A DNA stretch of 9,680 nt. It comes from an uncultured Eubacterium sp. GTDB lineage: Bacteria; Bacillota; Clostridia; Lachnospirales; Lachnospiraceae. The stretch's first letter is position 1. Every line of letters begins with the position of its first letter. The notes beneath the pieces were generated by a model. The model saw only the letters and a program-made list of their open reading frames with translations. It ran no database searches and was not told where the DNA came from. The stretch spans positions 1 through 9,680 of the forward strand of contig CAMODP010000066.1 in assembly GCA_946611445.1 (NCBI GenBank), read 5' to 3'. Both the position numbers and the translations under genes were made by a program. Shown here piece after piece: positions 1 through 5,752 of the stretch.

Positions 1-1
1 C

Positions 2-730
2 TATTCCCGCAAAGTGGATACACGGGTGGTGAATATCCTGGCAGGAATCGCTGCGAGCGCCCACAAATTCTCCAATGACGTCCGGCTGCTGCAGCATTTG
101 AAAGAAGTGGAGGAGCCCTTCGAAAAGAACCAGATCGGCTCATCTGCAATGGCCTATAAGAGAAACCCGATGCGGAGCGAGAGAATCGCTTCTCGGGCCC
201 GCTATGTGATGATCGATGCGCTCAATCCGGCCATGACATCCGCCGAGCAGTGGTTTGAGCGCACACTGGACGATTCCGCCAACAAGAGACTGTCCGTAGC
301 GGAAGGCTTCCTCGCGGCGGACGGTATTCTCGATCTCGTCCTGAACGTTGCGGACGGGCTCGTGGTCTATCCGAAGGTGATTGAAAAACATCTCCTGGCG
401 GAGCTGCCCTTCATGGCGACGGAAAACATCATGATGGATGCCGTAAAAGCCGGCGGCGACAGACAGGAGCTGCACGAGCGGATCCGCGTGCTGTCAATGG
501 AAGCGGGCCGCACCGTCAAAGAGCAGGGCGGAGACAACGACCTTCTTGAGCGCATTGCGGCTGACCCCGCGTTCAACCTGACACTGGAAGAACTGAAACG
601 CTCCATGGACCCCGCCCGCTACGTGGGAAGGGCGCCGCGGCAGGTCGACACCTACCTGACAGAAGTAATCCGCCCCCTGCTGAAAGAACGGGCAGACCTG
701 TTAGGGATGAAGGCGACTATATCAGTGTAA
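2..730 (+). CDS. purB: Adenylosuccinate lyase, 3' part (5' end outside window)
   Basis: This enzyme cleaves adenylosuccinate to AMP plus fumarate, and SAICAR to AICAR plus fumarate, in cytosolic purine synthesis. The frame is open from base 2 and gives 242 residues to a TAA stop, about half of a usual PurB of roughly 470 residues. The GTG at 14 is an internal valine and not a start. The fumarase/aspartase superfamily signature is clear as SSAMAYKRNP, with Ala where many family members have Pro. It is preceded by EEPFEKNQIG and followed by MRSERI. The conserved stretch QWFERTLDDSANKR also matches PurB. The C-terminal domain looks complete. It lies directly upstream of purA, the preceding step of the IMP-to-AMP branch. 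Identity is very secure. Only the N-terminal half and its promoter are unseen. Confidence 0.96.
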   Translation, partial: YSRKVDTRVVNILAGIAASAHKFSNDVRLLQHLKEVEEPFEKNQIGSSAMAYKRNPMRSERIASRARYVMIDALNPAMTSAEQWFERTLDDSANKRLSVAEGFLAADGILDLVLNVADGLVVYPKVIEKHLLAELPFMATENIMMDAVKAGGDRQELHERIRVLSMEAGRTVKEQGGDNDLLERIAADPAFNLTLEELKRSMDPARYVGRAPRQVDTYLTEVIRPLLKERADLLGMKATISV

Positions 731-941
731 ATGGTGAGAAGAAATTGCACAATCCTGCCTCGGGTGCTTCGAATCCCGCCGGTACTTTGCGATCCGCTTC
801 AGCGGGAGCTTAGTACCGCTGCGTGGATGAGGCAGCGAGAGCGTGCCCGAGGCGGATTTGTGCAATTTGTGAATGCACAATTAAATAATCAGTGATAACA
901 AGATAACAGCGCTGCGGCGCAGACGCGAAAGGAGCACCACC
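731..941. other. purB-purA intergenic region: no gene, leader-like sequence
   Basis: These 211 bases hold no credible coding frame. They contain the long palindrome annotated separately (742-880). Downstream of it is an AT-rich patch at 881-909, then a tight dyad CTGCG-G-CGCAG at 912-922, then the purA ribosome binding site AAAGGAG at 928-934, seven bases before the ATG. A weak promoter candidate is TTGTGC (858-863), a 17-base spacer and TTAAAT (881-886). The match is poor and it overlaps the palindrome's right arm, so I would not rely on it. No purine riboswitch or ZTP riboswitch core is recognisable. Confidence 0.6.
742..880. repeat. Long imperfect palindrome with an alternative hairpin
   Basis: AAATTGCACAA (742-752) is perfectly complementary to TTGTGCAATTT (858-868). 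After a 2x2 mismatch, 755-767 pairs with 843-855 over 13 positions, ten Watson-Crick and three G-T. Inside lie CGGTACT (780-786) with AGTACCG (812-818), a small hairpin around 793-806, and a side hairpin CTGC/GCAG (819-822 and 832-835). The whole 127-base unit could therefore form a branched RNA or cruciform. A third copy of the terminal sequence, TGCACAA (874-880), can pair with TTGTGCA (858-864) and so competes with the outer stem. It may be a dispersed intergenic palindromic repeat of this genome or a purA leader structure. The sequence alone cannot decide. No protein is encoded and no target-site duplication is evident. Confidence 0.7.
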
Positions 942-2219
942 ATGGTAACAGCAATTGTAGGAGCAAACTGGGGTGATGAGGGAAAAGGCAAAATCACAGA
1001 TATGCTGGCGGAAAAAGCCGACATCGTCGTCCGTTTTCAGGGCGGTGCCAATGCCGGCCACACCATTGTGAACAAATACGGGAAATTTGCCCTTCACACA
1101 CTGCCCTCCGGCGTTTTTAACGAGAACGTGACCAGTGTCATCGGAAACGGCGTTGCCCTCAATATTCCTGTTCTCATGAAAGAGCTGCAGTCAATACTTG
1201 ACCGCGGCGTGCCGGCTCCGAAGCTTCTGATCTCTGATCGGGCGCAGATGGTCATGCCGTATCACATTCTGTTCGACCAGTATGAGGAGGAACGTCTGGC
1301 CGGCCGGTCCTTCGGCTCGACAAAGTCAGGCATCGCGCCGTTCTATTCTGATAAATACGCAAAGATCGGCTTCCAGGTCAATGAGCTGTTTGACGAGAAA
1401 GCGCTTCGTGACAAACTGGAGCGTACCGCGGAAGTCAAGAACATCCTCCTGGAGCATCTGTATCACAAACCGCTGCTGGACGCCGGCGCGCTTTTTGATG
1501 AGATGATGACCTGGAAAGAGCAGATCAGGCCGTATGCGGCAGATACTTCAGCCTTCCTGTGGAATGCGCTGCAGGATGGGAAGGAAGTCCTTCTCGAGGG
1601 ACAGCTCGGATCCATGAAGGATCCGGACCACGGCATTTATCCGATGGTGACATCATCTTCCACGCTGGCCGGTTACGGCGCGGTGGGTGCGGGCGTGCCG
1701 CCCTATGAGATCAAAAAGATCGTCACGGTTTCCAAGGCATACTCCAGCGCAGTAGGCGCAGGCGCCTTTGTGTCAGAGATATTCGGAGACGAGGCGGATG
1801 AGCTGCGCAGGAATGGAGGCGACGGCGGCGAGTACGGCGCCACGACCGGACGTCCCAGACGGATGGGCTGGTATGACTGTGTCGCGTCCCGGTATGGCTG
1901 CCGGATCCAGGGAACGACGGATGTGGCTTTTACCGTCCTGGATGCTCTGGGCTATCTGGACGAGATACCGGTCTGCGTTGCCTACGAGATCGACGGAAAA
2001 CAGACCAGGGAATTCCCTGTCACGGGGCAGCTGGAGAAGGCCAAACCCGTGCTGGAAGTACTTCCGGGATGGAAATGTGACATCCGGGGAATCCGGCGCT
2101 ACGAGGACCTGCCGGAGAATGCCCGGCGGTATGTGGAATTCATCGAAAAGCAGATCGGCTTCCCGATCACCATGGTGTCCAACGGGCCCGGGCGCGAGGA
2201 CATCATTTACAGACAGTGA
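942..2219 (+). CDS. purA: Adenylosuccinate synthetase
   Basis: PurA uses GTP to join IMP and aspartate into adenylosuccinate, the first committed step to AMP, in the cytosol. The 425-residue length is normal. The start is fixed by AAAGGAG seven bases upstream of the ATG. Visible motifs are the GTP/IMP loop NWGDEGKGK (9-17, with catalytic Asp12), GGANAGHTI (34-42, with His40 as the second catalytic residue), GIAPFYSDK (130-138), DPDHGIYPMVTSSS (227-240) and the substrate loop GATTGRPRRMGW (299-310). Two departures from well-studied enzymes are visible. The loop begins NWGDEG instead of QWGDEG. Lys141 stands where, aligning from GIxPxYxDK, E. coli has Arg143, a residue that reaches IMP across the dimer interface. 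I believe these are clade-wide variants and not signs of decay. It sits downstream of purB, its pathway partner. Confidence 0.98.
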   Translation: MVTAIVGANWGDEGKGKITDMLAEKADIVVRFQGGANAGHTIVNKYGKFALHTLPSGVFNENVTSVIGNGVALNIPVLMKELQSILDRGVPAPKLLISDRAQMVMPYHILFDQYEEERLAGRSFGSTKSGIAPFYSDKYAKIGFQVNELFDEKALRDKLERTAEVKNILLEHLYHKPLLDAGALFDEMMTWKEQIRPYAADTSAFLWNALQDGKEVLLEGQLGSMKDPDHGIYPMVTSSSTLAGYGAVGAGVPPYEIKKIVTVSKAYSSAVGAGAFVSEIFGDEADELRRNGGDGGEYGATTGRPRRMGWYDCVASRYGCRIQGTTDVAFTVLDALGYLDEIPVCVAYEIDGKQTREFPVTGQLEKAKPVLEVLPGWKCDIRGIRRYEDLPENARRYVEFIEKQIGFPITMVSNGPGREDIIYRQ

Positions 2220-2236
2220 GCAGGGACAGGTATGAC

Positions 2237-2253
2237 ATTCGGCAGTGCCGAAT
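2237..2253. promoter_or_regulatory. Perfect 17-base palindrome, candidate operator or small hairpin
   Basis: ATTCGGCA (2237-2244), a central G, then TGCCGAAT (2246-2253) forms a perfect 8+1+8 dyad. It lies 17 bases after the purA stop and ends four bases before the ribosome binding site of the next gene. As DNA it looks like a compact repressor operator. As RNA it would be a six-pair stem with a five-base loop. The half-site CCGAAT loosely recalls the CCGAAC core of Gram-positive PurR boxes, but PurR half-sites are spaced much further apart, so I do not assign a regulator. No poly-T follows, so it is not an intrinsic terminator. Confidence 0.4.
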
Positions 2254-2257
2254 CGTT

Positions 2258-2265
2258 AAAGGAGG
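2258..2265 (+). promoter_or_regulatory. Ribosome binding site deciding the lipoprotein start
   Basis: AAAGGAGG is a near-perfect Shine-Dalgarno sequence. The ATG at 2267 is one base downstream, too close to be used. The in-frame ATG at 2276 has ten bases of spacing and gives a clean signal peptide. The longer frame from GTG at 2216 overlaps the purA stop and would put a charged stretch ahead of the signal sequence. Confidence 0.8.
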
Positions 2266-2275
2266 CATGTCGGGC

Positions 2276-2983
2276 ATGAGACGACGGCTGTTATCCGCGT
2301 CGCTGGCAATCATTTGTGTCTGTCTGCTCTGGGGCTGCGGCTCCGGCGGAGACCAGACGATGCTGACGGCGGACGCGGGCGGAGGCATTACAGAGAAGAT
2401 CATCGAACCAAAGGACGGGGATTTCTCACAGGAGGAGCTGGAGCAGTATATCACTGCGCAGATTGAAGCTTTCCAGGGCGGAACAGTGACCATGGATTCC
2501 TGCAAGGTCACAGCCACGGACGTTGAGATTTCGATGACGTACGGCTCATGGAAGGACTACGCGGACTTCAACCAGGTCGTCTGCTTCCAGGGAACACTCT
2601 CAGAGGCGGATACCGCAGGCTATGACATCGGACAGACCTGGCTGGACAAGAAGGGCAAGCCTGCTGACCAGACAGTCATCCGGGAACGGGCCAAGGAGTG
2701 GAAAGTCCTCATCCTCGGCGAACCGGTGCGGGTGAAGCTTCCGGACAAGATACTGTACGCGACAGATAACGTTAAAATAACAGGCAGAAGGACAGCGCGG
2801 ATCAACACGGTCATGGCAGACGGCAGTGTGCCGGACAGTGACACAGCTGCAGACGCAGAGGCGGAGGATGAAACCGTTACAGCATCTTCCGCGGTATCCG
2901 GATCACCGCAGGCAGAGAGTCCCTCGGTGATCAACCGGTACGCGACAGTGGCAGACCGGTACGCGTATATTATATATAAGTAA
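2276..2983 (+). CDS. Putative lipoprotein of unknown function
   Basis: The 235-residue product begins with MRRR, a hydrophobic stretch and the lipobox LWGC, so Cys21 should be lipidated and the protein anchored on the outer face of the membrane. Trp at the -2 position is unusual but tolerated. The conserved-looking core (about 46-170) contains [11 protein letters not shown], a short [15 protein letters not shown] block, and [21 protein letters not shown] Ser/Ala/Asp/Glu-rich low-complexity segment (about 183-217) separates the core from the final [18 protein letters not shown] recall similar small secreted lipoproteins in Lachnospiraceae that end in a YIIYK-like tail, but I know of no function and assign none. 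It lies between purA and glyS with gaps of 56 and 40 bases. The upstream palindrome may control it. Confidence 0.85.
   Translation: MRRRLLSASLAIICVCLLWGCGSGGDQTMLTADAGGGITEKIIEPKDGDFSQEELEQYITAQIEAFQGGTVTMDSCKVTATDVEISMTYGSWKDYADFNQVVCFQGTLSEADTAGYDIGQTWLDKKGKPADQTVIRERAKEWKVLILGEPVRVKLPDKILYATDNVKITGRRTARINTVMADGSVPDSDTAADAEAEDETVTASSAVSGSPQAESPSVINRYATVADRYAYIIYK
2934..2980 (+). promoter_or_regulatory. Direct repeat plus AT-rich segment, possible glyS promoter
   Basis: ACCGGTACGCG occurs at 2934-2944 and again at 2955-2965, exactly 21 bases apart, followed at once by an AT-rich run (2966-2979) that contains TATATT. A weak -35 candidate, GCGACA (2942-2947), lies 18 bases before TATATT (2966-2971). 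This is inside the 3' end of the lipoprotein gene, about 45 bases before the glyS start. The DNA repeat also encodes a repeated Arg-Tyr-Ala, so selection on the protein could explain it. A promoter is plausible but unproven. Confidence 0.25.
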
Positions 2984-3023
2984 AAACACAGCTAAGCAAA
3001 AAACCAGCAAGGAGTACAAAGCA

Positions 3024-4421
3024 ATGGAAAAAACAATGGACAAGATCATCGCCCTCGCGAAATCCAGAGGATTTGTGTATCCGGGCTCCGAGATTTACGG
3101 CGGCCTGGCAAATACCTGGGATTACGGCCCGCTGGGTGTGGAACTCAAAAATAATGTCAAAAAGGCCTGGTGGAAGAAGTTCGTACAGGACAACAAGTAC
3201 AATGTAGGCGTAGACTGTGCGATCCTCATGAATCCGCAGACCTGGGTAGCGTCCGGACATCTGGGAAGCTTTTCCGATCCCCTGATGGACTGCCGTGAGT
3301 GTCATGAGCGGTTCCGCGCCGACAAGCTGATCGAAGATTTCTGCGCGGAAAAAGGCATTGCGCTGGAAAACAACAGCTGCGACGGCTGGTCACAGGAGCG
3401 GATGAAGGGATTTATCGATGAGCATGAGATTCCGTGCCCGACCTGCGGAAAACACAATTTCACAGATATCCGTCAGTTCAACCTGATGTTCAAGACTTTC
3501 CAGGGCGTCACAGAGGATGCCAAGAATACGGTTTATCTCCGCCCGGAGACCGCGCAGGGTATATTTGTCAATTTCAAGAATGTCCAGCGTACATCCCGGA
3601 AGAAAATCCCGTTCGGCATCGGCCAGATCGGCAAATCTTTCCGCAATGAGATCACACCCGGCAACTTCACCTTCCGCACGCGGGAATTTGAGCAGATGGA
3701 GCTGGAGTTCTTCTGTGAGCCCGACACGGACCTGGAGTGGTTTGATTACTGGCGTGCCTTCTGCCGCGACTGGCTCCTGAATCTCGGTATGAAGGAAGAG
3801 GAAATGCGCCTGCGCGATCACGCAAAGGAAGAACTGAGCTTCTACAGCAAGGCTACCACAGATATCGAGTTCCTGTTCCCGTTCGGCTGGGGCGAGCTGT
3901 GGGGCATCGCGGACCGCACGGATTATGACCTGGGCCGTCATCAGGAGGTATCCGGTGAGGATATGTCTTACTTTGACGACACACAGAACAGAAAGTATGT
4001 CCCGTATGTCATCGAGCCGTCTCTGGGGGCTGACCGTGTCGTCCTGGCTTTCCTGTGCGCGGCATATGACGAAGAAGTGCTGGATGCCGAAAAGAACGAT
4101 GTCCGCACTGTTCTGCACTTCCATCCGGCGCTCGCACCGGTGAAGGTAGCTGTCCTGCCGCTGTCAAAGAAGCTGTCGGAGGGCGCGGAAAAGATTTTTG
4201 ACGAGCTGTCTTCAAAGTATAATTGTGAATTTGATGACCGCGGAAACATCGGAAAGAGGTACCGCCGTCAGGATGAGATCGGTACGCCGTATTGCGTGAC
4301 CTATGATTTCGATTCGGAAAACGACGGCTGCGTGACCATCCGGGAGAGAGACACCATGGATCAGGTCCGGGTAAAGATAGATGAGCTGGAGGCCTGGTTC
4401 GCCGAGAAGTTCCGCTATTGA
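3024..4421 (+). CDS. glyS: Glycine--tRNA ligase, single-chain (alpha2) type
   Basis: This class II synthetase attaches glycine to tRNA-Gly using ATP, acting as a cytosolic homodimer. The 465-residue length is typical of the bacterial alpha2 form, also named glyQS, and unlike the two-gene glyQ/glyS type. AAGGAG (3009-3014) lies nine bases before the ATG. The N-terminal [12 protein letters not shown] (27-38) is diagnostic. Two Cys pairs, DCREC (89-93) and CPTC (138-141), look like a zinc-binding insertion. Motif 2 is [19 protein letters not shown] (206-224), and motif 3 is [10 protein letters not shown] (335-344) with its invariant Arg338. An anticodon-binding domain covers about 370-460, including [19 protein letters not shown]. 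Glycyl synthetase genes in Firmicutes are often preceded by a T-box leader. Here the 40-base gap is too short for one, so control must come from elsewhere. Confidence 0.98.
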   Translation: MEKTMDKIIALAKSRGFVYPGSEIYGGLANTWDYGPLGVELKNNVKKAWWKKFVQDNKYNVGVDCAILMNPQTWVASGHLGSFSDPLMDCRECHERFRADKLIEDFCAEKGIALENNSCDGWSQERMKGFIDEHEIPCPTCGKHNFTDIRQFNLMFKTFQGVTEDAKNTVYLRPETAQGIFVNFKNVQRTSRKKIPFGIGQIGKSFRNEITPGNFTFRTREFEQMELEFFCEPDTDLEWFDYWRAFCRDWLLNLGMKEEEMRLRDHAKEELSFYSKATTDIEFLFPFGWGELWGIADRTDYDLGRHQEVSGEDMSYFDDTQNRKYVPYVIEPSLGADRVVLAFLCAAYDEEVLDAEKNDVRTVLHFHPALAPVKVAVLPLSKKLSEGAEKIFDELSSKYNCEFDDRGNIGKRYRRQDEIGTPYCVTYDFDSENDGCVTIRERDTMDQVRVKIDELEAWFAEKFRY

Positions 4422-4430
4422 TGAAAGACC

Positions 4431-4453
4431 CCGGTATCTGTAAGGATAACCGG
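4431..4453. other. Small stem-loop between glyS and the GH18 gene
   Basis: CCGGTATC (4431-4438), a six-base loop, and GATAACCGG (4445-4453) pair over eight positions with one bulged A. It begins nine bases after the glyS stop. No T-tract follows, so it is not a standard intrinsic terminator. It may stabilise a 3' end or be chance. Confidence 0.3.
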
Positions 4454-4476
4454 AAACAGAGAAGAAAAGAGGTTTT

Positions 4477-5658
4477 GTGAATAGGAAAAACAGGTTTGTT
4501 TTTGCCCGCGCCGCGGCAGCGGTTTTGCTGTTCTGCCTTCTTCTTTCCGGCTGTTCCCGGGAGGGAGGCCTCTTCAGCGCAGATGACTACTATCTGGTGA
4601 ACGGTTCCTCCGCGGCGGAGGAATCAGAACCGGAGGCGGAAAGCGCAGAATCCGAGGCAGTATCCGGGACAGACGCTTCTTCGTCCGAAGGCGAGGAACC
4701 CGCGGCAGAAGAGATCGTGACAGAACCGGAAGGGGAAAGCCCCGGGGCTGCGTATAAGGACGTCATGCAGACGGTCTGGGTTGCCTACTGGGATGACCAC
4801 ATTGCCGAAGCGCTGGATATGTACGGTGATGTCATACAGAATATCTGCGTATTCGCAGCCAGCTATGATCCGGACGGTCAGGTGTTCCTGCCGGGTGAGC
4901 TGACGGCGCAGGTTGAGATGATCCGCGAGAAGAGTGCGGGACATTCCTGGAATATCTATCTGTCTGTCACGAATGACATCGTGGCCTCGGGATGGTCATC
5001 GGCAAAGGATGTCGACTTGCTGCACCATTTGCTGGACAGTCCGGAAGACGCGAAGAAGCACGCTGCCGAGCTGGCTGCTTTGGCCCAGGAGAATGGTTTT
5101 GACGGGCTGGAGATCGATTTTGAGGCTCTGCACGGGGATATGGAGCTCTGGAAGTCCTTCCTCGTTTTTGAAGAGGCCCTGATCGAAGAGTCCGGAAAAC
5201 GCTCTCTGCCGCTGCGGATCGTTCTGGAGCCCGCGACGCCGAAGGAGGGCCTGACCTTTCCTGAAGGACCGGAATATGTAATGATGTGCTATGACCTGCA
5301 CGGTTTCGGCACAGAGCCGGGCGCGAAGGCGGATCGGGATTTCCTGATCGGCCTGGTTGAGGATTTTGCCTTTATCCCGGATCTCGGTTTTGCACTTGCA
5401 AACGGCGGCTATGACTGGAACGTGGAGACAGGATATGTGACGACCCTGTCCGAGCAGAATATTCAGAAGCTGCTGGCGGAACATGAATTTGACAAGGAAC
5501 GGGGAGATACCAGCGGCGCGCTGCACGGCATCTACGAAGACGAAGACGAGGACAAACGTGAGGTTTGGTACGCAGACGCAGAGACGCTGCAGCTCTGGTA
5601 CGATTATCTCTCCGACGCGGCCGGTCATCCGGTGCGCTGCAGTCTGTGGAAGCTGTGA
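4477..5658 (+). CDS. Lipoprotein with family-18 glycosyl hydrolase domain
   Basis: The 393-residue product starts at GTG, four bases after a modest AAAAGAGG site. It has a signal peptide ending in LSGC (lipidated Cys26), so it should be tethered outside the membrane. A Glu/Ser/Ala-rich spacer (about 45-90) precedes a TIM-barrel-like domain (about 97-393). The GH18 active-site strand is DGLEIDFE (209-216), with Asp214 and proton donor Glu216. Later strands carry MCYD (270-273), GYDW (311-314) and a terminal SLW (389-391 region), all matching GH18 positions. Known members cleave beta-1,4-N-acetylglucosamine bonds by substrate-assisted catalysis. The nearest type in my memory is the YaaH/SleL spore-cortex group, but no LysM domain is present. 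The first Asp-type position of the motif is Glu212, a tolerated variant. Substrate is unknown: peptidoglycan, chitin oligomers or host glycans are all possible. Neighbouring murE suggests a wall role by context only. Confidence 0.85.
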   Translation: MNRKNRFVFARAAAAVLLFCLLLSGCSREGGLFSADDYYLVNGSSAAEESEPEAESAESEAVSGTDASSSEGEEPAAEEIVTEPEGESPGAAYKDVMQTVWVAYWDDHIAEALDMYGDVIQNICVFAASYDPDGQVFLPGELTAQVEMIREKSAGHSWNIYLSVTNDIVASGWSSAKDVDLLHHLLDSPEDAKKHAAELAALAQENGFDGLEIDFEALHGDMELWKSFLVFEEALIEESGKRSLPLRIVLEPATPKEGLTFPEGPEYVMMCYDLHGFGTEPGAKADRDFLIGLVEDFAFIPDLGFALANGGYDWNVETGYVTTLSEQNIQKLLAEHEFDKERGDTSGALHGIYEDEDEDKREVWYADAETLQLWYDYLSDAAGHPVRCSLWKL

Positions 5659-5681
5659 TACAGGAACGACTGGTACCTGAA

Positions 5682-5730
5682 ATAAAAAACGGGCTGTGCC
5701 GGAATCCTATGGAGATGCGGTACAGCCTTT
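5682..5730. terminator. Terminator-like hairpin with a flanking A-tract
   Basis: GGCTGTGCCG (5692-5701) pairs with CGGTACAGCC (5718-5727), ten pairs including one G-T, around a 16-base loop. It is preceded by an A-rich run (5681-5689) and followed by only TTT. On the - strand the same stem is followed by six Ts and looks like a good intrinsic terminator. On the + strand it is weak. It separates the GH18 gene from murE, whose ribosome binding site begins six bases after TTT. No - strand gene is seen here that would need it. Confidence 0.5.
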
Positions 5731-5752
5731 GGCGTAAAGGGGGAATAGTGAC

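Noticed and set aside
761..780. tRNA T-arm look-alike (TTCGAATCCCGCC) in the purB-purA gap
   Set aside because: The five-pair T stem does not form, and no acceptor stem, anticodon arm or CCA end can be placed around it.
731..941. Purine or ZTP riboswitch for purA
   Set aside because: The conserved core sequences of those riboswitches are not visible. The structure is a long palindrome with a different layout.
1768..2235. 155-codon + strand frame within purA
   Set aside because: Alternate-frame shadow of conserved PurA sequence. Composition is typical of out-of-frame reading.
2216..2275. Longer lipoprotein start at GTG 2216 overlapping the purA stop
   Set aside because: It would place 20 mostly polar residues before the signal peptide and ignore the strong AAAGGAGG ten bases before ATG 2276.
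2984..3023. T-box leader upstream of glyS
   Set aside because: Only 40 bases are available, with no specifier loop, no T-box sequence and no terminator/antiterminator pair.
3390..4124. 244-codon - strand frame opposite glyS
   Set aside because: Antisense shadow of a certain gene with no motif of its own.
5671..5680. TGGTACC, part of the T-box consensus, upstream of murE
   Set aside because: Only seven bases match, the downstream gene is not a synthetase or amino acid gene, and the surrounding leader architecture is absent.
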